Shown piece after piece: positions 13,418-21,985 of a stretch of DNA of 64,000 bases. This DNA is from Aridibaculum aurantiacum. GTDB lineage: Bacteria > Bacteroidota > Bacteroidia > Chitinophagales > Chitinophagaceae. Positions within the stretch are counted from its first letter, which is position 1. Each line of letters starts with the position of its first letter. Made by a program: the position numbers and the translations under genes. The stretch lies in assembly GCF_017355875.1 (NCBI RefSeq), contig NZ_JAFEWC010000001.1, positions 434,001-498,000 of the forward strand, in the 5' to 3' direction. Under the pieces are notes generated by a model, which was not told where the DNA came from, ran no database searches, and saw nothing but the letters and a program-made list of their open reading frames with translations.

Positions 13418-13933
13418 ATGATGTGGTTATTTATAGCAATGGTTTACGTAATCGTAAGACTGGTGGCCTGGATCATCGGGCAGGTAGATAGGACCGGCTG
13501 GAGATTAACTAAAAGAAAAATAAAGGCTGTTGCAGGTTTATTTGTCAACAACTATGTTGATGGCAAAATGCTGTTCGTAAGCAAGTTTGGTGAAGTAGCA
13601 AGCCTGGGTGTTATCACTCAAATTGATGCTACTGCAGCTTATGCTTTATTAAAAGACAAGCTGGGTGCAGATATCGTTGATGTACACCAGGTGAATATGT
13701 ACGACTACGATGAAGCAAAAAATTACTTCACCATTACCATACTTGAATTAACTGCAAAGCGGATGATCGAAATAGGTAATGGCTATGTAGAAGTACTGTA
13801 CACCAGCAAGCATTACGACTGGGCGATGCAATTACTAGATGAACTGGCTGTTTGCAAAGCAGAAGTACAGGTAGTGGAAGAAGAGAAGGCTCCTACTATC
13901 ATCGGTTTTGCAAGAGCAATGGAGATGAATTAG
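13418..13933 (+). CDS. Unknown protein with N-terminal membrane helix, RNA-repair island
   Basis: 171 residues; I do not recognise a family. Residues 1-22 (MMWLFIAMVYVIVRLVAWII) form one hydrophobic helix, followed by a basic stretch (GWRLTKRKIK) that would lie in the cytoplasm. The remainder is a mixed alpha/beta domain with VSKFGEVASLGVIT, a YALLKDKLG helix, YDYDEAKNYFTITILELT and a final helix pair; residues 150-165 are Glu/Lys-rich. Its position between ykuK and rtcB on the same strand suggests it belongs to the repair island, perhaps tethering it to the membrane since the slipin here lacks its own anchor. That is inference. Confidence 0.75.
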   Translation: MMWLFIAMVYVIVRLVAWIIGQVDRTGWRLTKRKIKAVAGLFVNNYVDGKMLFVSKFGEVASLGVITQIDATAAYALLKDKLGADIVDVHQVNMYDYDEAKNYFTITILELTAKRMIEIGNGYVEVLYTSKHYDWAMQLLDELAVCKAEVQVVEEEKAPTIIGFARAMEMN

Positions 13934-13964
13934 CGGGCATACATCTTGCCTTAATTTATGGATG

Positions 13965-14040
13965 AGCCACAAAGACACCAAGCCCACGAAGGTGCACCAA
14001 GCTTCGTGTTCCTTAGTGCTCTTAGTGTCTTGGTGGTTCG
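13965..14040. repeat. Nested hairpin repeat between the unknown gene and rtcB
   Basis: Outer arms CCACAAAGACACCAAG (13967-13982) and CTTAGTGTCTTGGTGG (14021-14036) pair at 14 of 16 positions. Inner arms CACGAAG (13985-13991) and CTTCGTG (14002-14008) pair perfectly. It is a REP-like or MITE-relic-like palindrome. A related fragment occurs at 6.4 kb. It ends 12 nt before the rtcB start and could mask its initiation region. Confidence 0.7.
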
Positions 14041-14052
14041 AAAACTTTAGAA

Positions 14053-15513
14053 ATGGGAAAACTAAAACTAAGAGGAAAACAACTGCGGGATATTGGTTAT
14101 CCTGAAGCGCCTGTCATCAGCATTGCTATGCAGGTAATGGAGAAGCATTATAAAAGAAACGGAACGCATCATGTGCTTGGAATACTTGAGAAAATTTTTC
14201 AAGACCCAGAAGCCTACAAAGAAGATGAAGTGCTTGGTAAAATCGCGAATGAGCTGTTAGAAATGAGAGCAAAAGAAGAAGCAAAGGCAGCATCAGCTGT
14301 AGATCTTTCTTCAGAAGGAGTGCCTTACAACATTTTCGGTGCAGAGTTCATTGAAGAAGGTGCATTATCACAAATGAATAGTGCTGCGCGGCTTCCTATA
14401 TCTGTTGCGGGTGCATTGATGCCCGATGCACATCACGGATATGGACTACCGATTGGAGGTGTGCTGGCAACGCAAAATGCAGTCATTCCGTATGGAGTTG
14501 GTGTTGATATTGGCTGCAGGATGTGCCTGAGCATTTTTGATATCGATCCAAAGGAACTGGAGTTTCGGGCTGATTACTTCACTCGTGAACTGAACGAAGC
14601 AACCTTGTTTGGAAGCGGAAGAGAGTTCAAGAAAAGGAGCGATCATGATGTACTGTACAGGCCTGAATTCCACGAGATTGGAATCTTGCGGCAACTAAAG
14701 GATAAAGCTGCTTCGCAATTAGGCTCAAGTGGTGGAGGAAACCACTTTGTTGAGTTTGGGATTGTTGAAATACCCGAAGCAGATGCGGTGCTGGGTGTGC
14801 CTGCTGGCAAATACCTCGGACTGCTGTCGCACAGCGGTTCAAGAGCTATAGGGGCCAATGTAGCCAATCACTATACAAAGCTTGCAAAAGAGAAGCGCAA
14901 GCTGCCGCCTGATGCTGCTAATCTTGCATGGTTTACACTGGATGAAGAAGAAGGAATTGAATACTTCATGGCAATGAACCTTGCGGGTGATTATGCCAGT
15001 GCGTGTCACCACGTGATACATGAAAAGATTGCAAAGCAACTGGGACATGAGCCGATGAAGATGGTAGAGAACCACCACAACTTTGCATGGAAGGAATTAT
15101 ATGAAGGCAAGGAGGTGATCGTCCATAGGAAAGGTGCAACACCTGCAGGTAAAGATGTTCTGGGCATCATACCGGGTAGTATGACAGCGCCGGGATTTAT
15201 AGTAAAAGGTAAAGGTGAAACAGCTTCCATCAATTCTGCATCGCACGGTGCAGGCAGGTTGATGAGCCGTACATCAGCAATGAACAATATCACTGCTAAA
15301 ATGCTAAAGGAAGAACTAGCGAAGCAGGGAGTAAAGCTCATCGGCGGCGGACTGGATGAAGCGCCTTTTGCTTATAAAGACATTCACCAGGTGATGAATG
15401 CACAGAAGCAATTGGTAGATACTGTTGGTACGTTTACACCAAAGATTGTAAAGATGGATGATACACCACCCCGCAACAGGAAGAAGCTGGACAGGTTCGA
15501 TGCTGGAGAGTAG
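14053..15513 (+). CDS. rtcB: RtcB-family RNA ligase
   Basis: GTP-dependent ligase joining 2',3'-cyclic phosphate or 3'-phosphate RNA ends to 5'-OH ends, as in repair of cleaved tRNA. 486 residues, longer than the E. coli enzyme because of an N-terminal extension of about 90 residues. Key residues are present: Asp152 and Cys155 in GVDIGCRMC, Asn230-His231 in SSGGGNHFVEF, His260 in LLSHSGSR, His341/342 in VENHHNF, and the guanylylated His398 in SASHGAGRLMSR. It belongs to the branch with GVDIGCRM. Last gene of the island with tRNA mimics, slipin, tRNA-Lys, tRNA-Gln and ykuK. No RtcA, archease, Rsr or RtcR gene is visible. A terminator follows. Confidence 0.95.
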   Translation: MGKLKLRGKQLRDIGYPEAPVISIAMQVMEKHYKRNGTHHVLGILEKIFQDPEAYKEDEVLGKIANELLEMRAKEEAKAASAVDLSSEGVPYNIFGAEFIEEGALSQMNSAARLPISVAGALMPDAHHGYGLPIGGVLATQNAVIPYGVGVDIGCRMCLSIFDIDPKELEFRADYFTRELNEATLFGSGREFKKRSDHDVLYRPEFHEIGILRQLKDKAASQLGSSGGGNHFVEFGIVEIPEADAVLGVPAGKYLGLLSHSGSRAIGANVANHYTKLAKEKRKLPPDAANLAWFTLDEEEGIEYFMAMNLAGDYASACHHVIHEKIAKQLGHEPMKMVENHHNFAWKELYEGKEVIVHRKGATPAGKDVLGIIPGSMTAPGFIVKGKGETASINSASHGAGRLMSRTSAMNNITAKMLKEELAKQGVKLIGGGLDEAPFAYKDIHQVMNAQKQLVDTVGTFTPKIVKMDDTPPRNRKKLDRFDAGE

Positions 15514-15549
15514 TAGAACCGCGATCAAAAGGGATTTGACAATGGATTA

Positions 15550-15596
15550 GGAGGAGCACAAAAAGCTTGATGCTTATTGGTTGTTCCTCCTTTTTT
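15550..15596 (+). terminator. Intrinsic terminator after rtcB
   Basis: GGAGGAGCA (15550-15558) pairs with TGTTCCTCC (15582-15590, one G-U) around a 23-nt loop, then TTTTTT. It closes the RNA-repair island. Confidence 0.8.
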
Positions 15597-15650
15597 ACGT
15601 TTACTAATTATCGTTTAATTGATGGATGCTACTTACCTAAAAAACATCCA

Positions 15651-17651
15651 TCACTTAAATACCTTCTCCGCCTTGCTAAGCACCTTTTGCATATCTATTC
15701 CTTTTCCTAATACTCCTTTGAAAATATCTCCCACATCTTTTATCCTGTCCACCGCGTTAAAGATGGTGAAGTTGCGGATCTGCAAACCCTTCTTTACTTC
15801 CTCCCAATGCAGTGGCATACTTACAGGTGCACCCGGTTTGGGACGCAAAGAATAAGGACCAGCAACAGTAGCCTGTGGCCTGTTCTGCAAAAAGTCGATG
15901 TACATTTTGCCACCGCGGTCTTTTGTCTTCCTTTCTATGCTGGTGAACGAAGGAATTTCTGCATGTACCAGCTTAGCTATTACTCTACCAAACTCCTTCG
16001 ACTGTTCATAATCGTATTTTGCTCCAAGCGGTATGTATATATGAATGCCTGTACTTCCTGAAGTTTTAGGATAAGAGACAACACCAATAGCATCCAGGAT
16101 TTTTTTGGTTACACAAGCTGCTTCTATCACTTGTTCAAAAGTGTTTTTGTCGGGATCAAGATCTATGATGCACCAATCAGGATTATCAGGTGTTTGTCGT
16201 TTGCTACTCCACGGGTTTATTTCAATACAACCCAATGCTGCTATGTATAGTAGACTTGCCTCATCAGTTATAACAGAAAATTCTTTATCCCTGTTATCCA
16301 TAAAGCTGAAGTAAGGAAACGTTTCCAGCCATTCAGGTGCTTTGCCTTTTACATCCTTTTGATAAAAAGTTTTTCCTTCTATGCCATTTGGAAAACGGTT
16401 AAGTGTTTGCGGTTTGTCTTTAATGTAAGGCAACATGATAGGAGCCACCTGGTAATAGTAGTTCAGCATGTCGCGTTTGGTAACGCCTTCTTTAGGCCAG
16501 TACAATTTGCTAAGGTTGCCAAACTTTATGTCGTGGCCGTTTATGCTGCGTACTTGTGTTTCTTCCTTTGGATTAAGCAATGTATTTCGTTCCTTCTTCC
16601 CCGGCGACTTGATCATCTTCTTTTCTACCAATGCTTCTGGCACAACATCGTTGGTATGAGCAGGTACTTCCATCACCACTTCGCTTGCACTTTTATCTTC
16701 ACGCAAGCCTTTGAAAGATGGATGCCTTATGGCTCCGTCTTTGGTTCTTTGGCGGTAGCTGATCTCGCATACTACCTCAGGCTTTACCCATGTCACGTCG
16801 GCTTTAGGCGGGTTGGGCCTGAAGCGTGAAGGTTTATTAAATTCAGGCATGACAACAAATGGGCACTTAGGCGTTTCAAGCGGTTTCAGCTTTTGGAGTA
16901 TTGCTTCTTGTAGCTTGTTGCTAAAGCCGGTGCCCACCGGGGTGATGTGGTGGAACTGGCCATTTTCAAAAATGCCTAGTAACAGTGCGCTAAATTTCTT
17001 GCTGGTCCCTTCATTCTTTGTGTAGCCGCCAATGATCGCTTCCTGTCGCTTCTCTGTCTTTATTTTCAACCATTCCTTGGAGCGCAGATCAGGCACATAT
17101 TTACTATCAGCTTTTTTGGCCATTATTCCTTCCAAACCCATCTTGTCTGCAAGTGCAAAGAATTCTTTACCTGTTGCTTCAAAGTTTTCGCTGAATTTGA
17201 TGGTTCTGTTTTCTGCAGGAACCACTTGCCTGAGCAATTCTTTTCGCTTGTGCAGTGGCTCATTCATCAGGTCTTTTCCGTCCAGCCACAGCAGGTCAAA
17301 AAGATAGAATGCCAGGTGACCATCTGCCTCGCTGCGCCAGCCTTGCAGGTCGCTGAAGTCAGGAACACCTTTTTCATTTACCACTACTATTTCGCCGTCT
17401 ACTATGGCATTTATCTTCCACTGCTGCAGCGCCTCGTACACAGGGTAAAACTTCTCATCAAAGGTCTTGTTGTTTCTTGACCTGATCTCGACCGTTCCAT
17501 TGTTCATATATCCAAGAGCCCTGTAGCCATCCCATTTTACCTCGTACAGCCATCCCTCTTCCTCTATTGGTACATCTACCAGCGTTGCAAGCATCGGTTT
17601 TATATCGGTTGGAAAAGTATTGGAAGTAGTGGCTTTTGTTTTACCCGGCAT
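15651..17651 (-). CDS. ligD: DNA ligase D, ligase-polymerase form
   Basis: ATP-dependent ligase and primase-type polymerase for non-homologous end joining with Ku. 666 residues from the ATG at 17651 (a GTG three codons earlier is possible). The ligase domain covers about 10-320, with the adenylated lysine in EVKWDGYRA (Lys39) and IVDGEIVV. The polymerase domain covers about 375-650, with VTKRDMLNYYYQVAP, WCIIDLDPDKNTF (Asp-x-Asp metal site) and SGSTGIHIYIPLG. The N-terminal 3'-phosphoesterase domain of Pseudomonas-type LigD is missing. No ku gene lies in the window. Convergent with rtcB. Confidence 0.93.
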   Translation of the reverse strand: MPGKTKATTSNTFPTDIKPMLATLVDVPIEEEGWLYEVKWDGYRALGYMNNGTVEIRSRNNKTFDEKFYPVYEALQQWKINAIVDGEIVVVNEKGVPDFSDLQGWRSEADGHLAFYLFDLLWLDGKDLMNEPLHKRKELLRQVVPAENRTIKFSENFEATGKEFFALADKMGLEGIMAKKADSKYVPDLRSKEWLKIKTEKRQEAIIGGYTKNEGTSKKFSALLLGIFENGQFHHITPVGTGFSNKLQEAILQKLKPLETPKCPFVVMPEFNKPSRFRPNPPKADVTWVKPEVVCEISYRQRTKDGAIRHPSFKGLREDKSASEVVMEVPAHTNDVVPEALVEKKMIKSPGKKERNTLLNPKEETQVRSINGHDIKFGNLSKLYWPKEGVTKRDMLNYYYQVAPIMLPYIKDKPQTLNRFPNGIEGKTFYQKDVKGKAPEWLETFPYFSFMDNRDKEFSVITDEASLLYIAALGCIEINPWSSKRQTPDNPDWCIIDLDPDKNTFEQVIEAACVTKKILDAIGVVSYPKTSGSTGIHIYIPLGAKYDYEQSKEFGRVIAKLVHAEIPSFTSIERKTKDRGGKMYIDFLQNRPQATVAGPYSLRPKPGAPVSMPLHWEEVKKGLQIRNFTIFNAVDRIKDVGDIFKGVLGKGIDMQKVLSKAEKVFK

Positions 17652-17900
17652 GGTTTGCACTTTTTACGTATCCATTTATAAATCATGCCACTGCGCCAGC
17701 CAGAAAAACGAAGAAACGGCAGGTGGTAAGGGAAGCAGATGCCTGTGCAGATTAGAAGCTTTAAACCTTTAGCCTTTTAGTAAATCTATAATAGAGCTGG
17801 CAGGATAAGTTTAACTCTGGCATAGTTTTCGTCTTAAGACAGAAATTATCCTGCTGAATTAGGAACTTAAAATTTAGTAACCGAAGAAAAACACGAGATC

Positions 17901-18431
17901 ATGAAAAAGATATTTTCCGTTGTTGCCTTTGCCGCAATATTTGCCGCATGTAACAGCAACACAAAAACAGCTGAACAATCAACGGCTACACAACAAGCAG
18001 ATACTGCAGGTTTAGCCCAATTTAAAGAGTGGAAACAACAACAGGAATTCCTGGAGCAAAGCAGGATGTATAATGGTTTGAACGAACAGCAAAACCTGCA
18101 AAATGTAGAAGCACAAGCTGCGCCTCCACGCGAAGTAGTTCGTGAAAGAGTGATCTACAGGGACAGGCCAGCGCCACGTACAACTACACGTTCTTCCAGT
18201 GCATCACGTTCTTCTAGTGGTACAGTAGCAAGTGCACCAGCACAAACACAAAAGAAGAAAGGATGGAGCCATGCAGCTAAAGGAACTGCTATTGGTGCCG
18301 GTTCAGGTGCAGTAGTAGGTGCGGTAGTAAGTAAAAATAAAGCTGCCGGTGCTGTAATTGGTGGTGTTGTAGGTGGCGTAGGTGGTTACGTTATCGGCCG
18401 TTCTAAAGACAAGAAAGAAGGCAGATACTAA
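17901..18431 (+). CDS. Glycine-zipper lipoprotein
   Basis: 176 residues. Signal peptide with a lipobox-like FAACNS, Cys18 being the likely lipid attachment site. The middle is Gln/Ser/Arg-rich with a charged RERVIYRDRPAPR segment. The C-terminus (about 120-168) has the glycine zipper GTAIGAGSGAVVGAVVS and AVIGGVVGGVGGYVIG, the two-helix pattern of YMGG/2TM glycine-zipper proteins that insert in membranes. A function cannot be given beyond an envelope role. Terminator 23 nt downstream, so it is monocistronic. Confidence 0.85.
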   Translation: MKKIFSVVAFAAIFAACNSNTKTAEQSTATQQADTAGLAQFKEWKQQQEFLEQSRMYNGLNEQQNLQNVEAQAAPPREVVRERVIYRDRPAPRTTTRSSSASRSSSGTVASAPAQTQKKKGWSHAAKGTAIGAGSGAVVGAVVSKNKAAGAVIGGVVGGVGGYVIGRSKDKKEGRY

Positions 18432-18452
18432 AACATAGAAAGATTTTTATAG

Positions 18453-18487
18453 AAGGAGTAGGACTGAAGTACCTGCTCCTTTTTTTG
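18453..18487 (+). terminator. Intrinsic terminator
   Basis: AGGAGTAGG (18454-18462) pairs with CCTGCTCCT (18472-18480), one G-U, then seven T. Confidence 0.85.
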
Positions 18488-18590
18488 TGCCCATAGGTGG
18501 CTAAAACAACTGCCTGAAATCAACAATGAATAACATCAGCCTCTGCAATCTTTCAATTAATTATACTTTTACCGGCCTATAAAAACAACG

Positions 18591-20042
18591 ATGGAAAAAA
18601 TCATTGCTGCCGTTTCACAGCTTTTTGAACAATACAAAAAACAACCTGCAGGAAAAATTGAAAAGCTGCCGCAGTCAGGAAGCGACCGGGTTTATTTTAG
18701 AATATTTAGTGACAGTGGTGAAAGTTATATAGCTACCTATAACCAGAACATCAAGGAGAATGAAACTTTCCTCTCCTTCACTGACCATTTCAGGAAGGCA
18801 GGATTGCCAATGCCGCAGGTTTTGATAGTGAATGATGACAAAACAATTTATTTACAACAAGACCTTGGAAGCCACTCTTTACTGGATGTTCTGGAAAGAG
18901 AAGGGCATAATGAACACACATACAAGTTATTTGAAAAAAGCCTGAGAACCCTGGCGCATATCCAAATTGAAGGGCATGAAGGTTTTAACTATGACTGGTG
19001 TCTTACAGCAAAAGAATTTGGCAAGCAGGCAATAATGAGTGACCTGCTGTATTTCAAATATTATTTTCTTGACACGCTAAAACTGCCATACGATAAGCAG
19101 GCACTGTTAGATGATTTTGATGCGCTGGCATCGTACTTAACCAACAATAAGTATAATTATTTTATGTACCGTGATTTCCAGAGCAGGAACATAATGGTTA
19201 AGAATGATGAAGTTTGTTTTATAGACTACCAGGGTGGAATGAAAGGAGCTTTACAATATGATGTGGCTTCTATGCTTTGGCAGGCAAAAGCGAACCTTTC
19301 AGAGGAATGGAAGAATAAGCTGCTGGATGATTATATAGATGAAGTAGAAAAATTATTAGGTGAAGAAATCGATCGAGAAGAATTCATCAGCCAGTATAAT
19401 GGTTATGTATTGATACGACTGTTGCAGGTGCTAGGTGCTTATGGGTTCAGGGGATTATTTGAGAGGAAAGCTCATTTTTTAACTAGCATCCCCTTAGCAC
19501 TTCGTAATCTCCAGTTTTTCCTACTCAATAAAAAAGTGGATATAAATATTGAGGCTTGTTGGCAGATACTGCAAGAGATAGTACAGCCAGCAGTGATAGA
19601 AAGATTCGAAGTAGTTCGTGCAACTGAGGAGACGCCACTGGTTGTAAATATTTGCAGTTTCTCGTATAAGAAAGGCTGCCCGGTAGATGATAGCGGTAAT
19701 GGAGGTGGGTATATGTTCGACATGCGGGGTATACTAAATCCAGGCCGGTTCCATGAGTATAAAACACTTACTGGTCGTGACAAGCCGGTAATAGATTTCT
19801 TGGAGCAAAAAACAAGGATGCCGGAATTTCTGAGCAATGTTTTTTCTGTGGTTGACATCACCATTGAGGATTATATACAACGCGGTTTTGAAAATCTTTC
19901 CATAAGCTTTGGATGTACCGGCGGGCAACACCGGAGTGTATATGCTGCCGATGCCATGGCTCGACATTTAAAAAATAAATACGGGGTAAAAGTGAAGCTA
20001 TGTCATGTGGTACAGGAAGCTAAGAATTGGTGCAATACATAA
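18591..20042 (+). CDS. AmgK-like sugar kinase fused to a RapZ C-terminal domain
   Basis: 483 residues with two domains. Residues 1-325 are an aminoglycoside-phosphotransferase fold with the catalytic YRDFQSRNIMV (Asp about 198) and metal-binding FIDYQGG (about 212); the loop pattern and the partner gene point to the cell-wall recycling kinase AmgK (MurNAc/GlcNAc 1-kinase). Residues 350-480 match the RapZ C-terminal domain: VVNICSFSYKKGCP, FDMRGILNPG, LTGRDKPV, and the anion-binding GCTGGQHRSVYAAD (about 440). In E. coli this domain binds glucosamine-6-phosphate and the small RNAs GlmY/GlmZ; the RapZ kinase domain is absent here. The MurU-like gene follows after 79 nt. The fusion may sense an amino-sugar phosphate to control the kinase. 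Confidence 0.85.
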   Translation: MEKIIAAVSQLFEQYKKQPAGKIEKLPQSGSDRVYFRIFSDSGESYIATYNQNIKENETFLSFTDHFRKAGLPMPQVLIVNDDKTIYLQQDLGSHSLLDVLEREGHNEHTYKLFEKSLRTLAHIQIEGHEGFNYDWCLTAKEFGKQAIMSDLLYFKYYFLDTLKLPYDKQALLDDFDALASYLTNNKYNYFMYRDFQSRNIMVKNDEVCFIDYQGGMKGALQYDVASMLWQAKANLSEEWKNKLLDDYIDEVEKLLGEEIDREEFISQYNGYVLIRLLQVLGAYGFRGLFERKAHFLTSIPLALRNLQFFLLNKKVDINIEACWQILQEIVQPAVIERFEVVRATEETPLVVNICSFSYKKGCPVDDSGNGGGYMFDMRGILNPGRFHEYKTLTGRDKPVIDFLEQKTRMPEFLSNVFSVVDITIEDYIQRGFENLSISFGCTGGQHRSVYAADAMARHLKNKYGVKVKLCHVVQEAKNWCNT

Positions 20043-20121
20043 TTCATCTTTACCAGCCAACCATAACAGCTGGTGCTGCAGGTGGTCAGAATTTTGTAAT
20101 AAATGAACTAAGAGTTAAGCT

Positions 20122-20919
20122 ATGAATGAGAACACTGGAACACTGGTGACAGAACATACTTCACGCCAATCGAAAGGTATTAGTAAAGCGATGATATTGG
20201 CTGCCGGTCTTGGTACCAGGCTAAAGCCATGGACGGACAATAATCCTAAAGCACTGGCTATAGTAAATGGTAAAACGCTGCTTCAGCGAAACATAGAATA
20301 CCTGCAGCAATACGGCATCAACGAGGTAGTAGTGAATGTTCATCATTTTGCTGATATGGTTAAAGAAGCAATTGATGCGAATAATGGATGGGGGAGTAAG
20401 GTGACGGTAAGTGATGAAAGTGATGCTGTTCTTGAAACAGGTGGAGGTATATTGAATGCTGCTACATACTTAGATGGAGATGAGCCTTTTGTTGTTCTCA
20501 ATGTAGATATCCTTACGGATCTGAATCTCGCATCCATGATGAATTATCACCTGGAGAAAAAACCACTAGCCACACTTGCTACAAGCACCAGGGCCACCAG
20601 CCGTTACCTGTTGTTTGACGAAGGCAATAACCTGTGCGGTTGGTACAATACAAAAACAGGAGAGGAGTTAGCGGGATCAGAAGCTAATCTCGGTTTACAT
20701 AATAAGCCAGGTGTTCAAGCAAAAGCATTTAGTGGTGTTCATATTATTGAGCCTTCCATCTTCAAACTAACAAATCGTTCAGGAAAATTCTCAATTATTG
20801 ATCTGTACATGGATCTGATGGGGAGTAATACCATCAAGTCTTTTGATGACTCCGACAGCCGCTTTATTGATGTTGGGAAGCCTGAGAATGTAGAAAAGGC
20901 CGAGGCAATGTTCCGGTAG
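20122..20919 (+). CDS. MurU-like sugar-1-phosphate nucleotidyltransferase
   Basis: 265 residues. The nucleotide-binding signature AAGLGTRLKPWT, followed by NNPKAL, lies near residues 28-43, with the metal-binding VLNVDILTD at about 120-128 and a GVHIIEPS block. It lacks the left-handed helix of GlmU, which fits MurU (MurNAc-alpha-1-phosphate uridylyltransferase). The AmgK-like fusion directly upstream supports a two-gene shunt making UDP-MurNAc from recycled MurNAc. A mannose- or glucose-1-phosphate role cannot be ruled out from sequence alone. Confidence 0.85.
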   Translation: MNENTGTLVTEHTSRQSKGISKAMILAAGLGTRLKPWTDNNPKALAIVNGKTLLQRNIEYLQQYGINEVVVNVHHFADMVKEAIDANNGWGSKVTVSDESDAVLETGGGILNAATYLDGDEPFVVLNVDILTDLNLASMMNYHLEKKPLATLATSTRATSRYLLFDEGNNLCGWYNTKTGEELAGSEANLGLHNKPGVQAKAFSGVHIIEPSIFKLTNRSGKFSIIDLYMDLMGSNTIKSFDDSDSRFIDVGKPENVEKAEAMFR

Positions 20920-21136
20920 AGAAGGTTCTTCATTTTGTTTTAAAGCATAAGTGACAGAAGTTTAAAGAGTTGCCTGTAAAGCCTTATGTTCCCTTCATAA
21001 TTTCTTAATGGATGTACTTGCTTATAGCATGTTGATAAACCTGTAGACTTCCACGAAGTTTTCAACCCTGGCATGGATTAGCCGGCAAAAAGGCTTTAAA
21101 AGCCTTGTGTGGCAGCGGTTTTGCAAGATTGAGTTT

Positions 21137-21985
21137 ATGAAAAACTTGCTACTGCTTTTATCCATATCCGTATTTTTTTCATCTGCTTACAGTCAAAGAA
21201 CTCACTACAGCCTTCACGTTGGCACTGCAAATTATTCAGGTGAGTTGTTCTACAAGAAAAGCAAACTTCCCGAGTACGACCTTCAGAATGCTAAGCTAGC
21301 GGTAGGTCTTGGTATAGAGTACGAACTGCTGGAGAAGGTAAGCCTACGCGGCACCTTTATGTATGGGAAAATTGGTGCTGATGATAAAAAGACAGGCATT
21401 GATCCTGCACGAAATTTAAGTTTCGCCACATCACTTTGGGATTTGACACTTGGGGCTCAATATTATTTGCTCAACCCGCAGCGATATAACCTTCAGCCAT
21501 ACTTATTTACAGGTGTTTCCTTTTTTCACTTCAACCCATATACTTATGATCGTGCGGGAAATAAAGTATACCTGCAGCCCTTAGGAACCGAAGGGCAAGG
21601 GATAATCCCCGGCCGCGATCCATACAAGCTTTACCAGGTGGCAATACCTTATGGTGCAGGTATTCGCATGCAGGTATCAGACAACCTACGGGTAGGACTG
21701 GAAATAAGCGCCCGCAAAACCTTCACCGATTACCTCGATGATGTGAGCACTACATTCGTTGATGAAGAGTACCTATTCTTCCACCGCGGCCAACAAGCAG
21801 TAGACCTTGCTTTTAGAGGAAACGAAGTAAACCCGCATGCAGATTATCCTGCAGCAGGCACACCAAGAGGAGGATCAGACTTGAACGACAGGTATTATTT
21901 TTCAACTGTTTCTTTCTCTTTTAGATTGAACCAAGGTGGTGGCGGTGTCGCAGGCAAAAGGATGAGGTGCCCGAAGTTTTTTTAA
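21137..21985 (+). CDS. DUF6089-type outer-membrane beta-barrel protein
   Basis: 282 residues from the ATG at 21137 (MKNLLLLL). Signal peptide 1-20, ending SSAYSQ. The opening 'LHVGTANYSGELFYK', the repeated aromatic strands (YLFTGVSFFHFNPYTYD) and the YFSTVSFSFRLN end are typical of the DUF6089 barrel, a family near-universal in Bacteroidota and of unknown role. An N-terminal extension from 21107 is open but lacks signal-peptide character. No partner genes are adjacent. Confidence 0.8.
   Translation: MKNLLLLLSISVFFSSAYSQRTHYSLHVGTANYSGELFYKKSKLPEYDLQNAKLAVGLGIEYELLEKVSLRGTFMYGKIGADDKKTGIDPARNLSFATSLWDLTLGAQYYLLNPQRYNLQPYLFTGVSFFHFNPYTYDRAGNKVYLQPLGTEGQGIIPGRDPYKLYQVAIPYGAGIRMQVSDNLRVGLEISARKTFTDYLDDVSTTFVDEEYLFFHRGQQAVDLAFRGNEVNPHADYPAAGTPRGGSDLNDRYYFSTVSFSFRLNQGGGGVAGKRMRCPKFF

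Noticed and set aside
17825-17860. Possible sigma-54 promoter (CTGGCATAGTTTTCG) before the glycine-zipper lipoprotein
   Set aside because: The GG to GC spacing and the -12 element do not fit; it reads GG-N10-GT.
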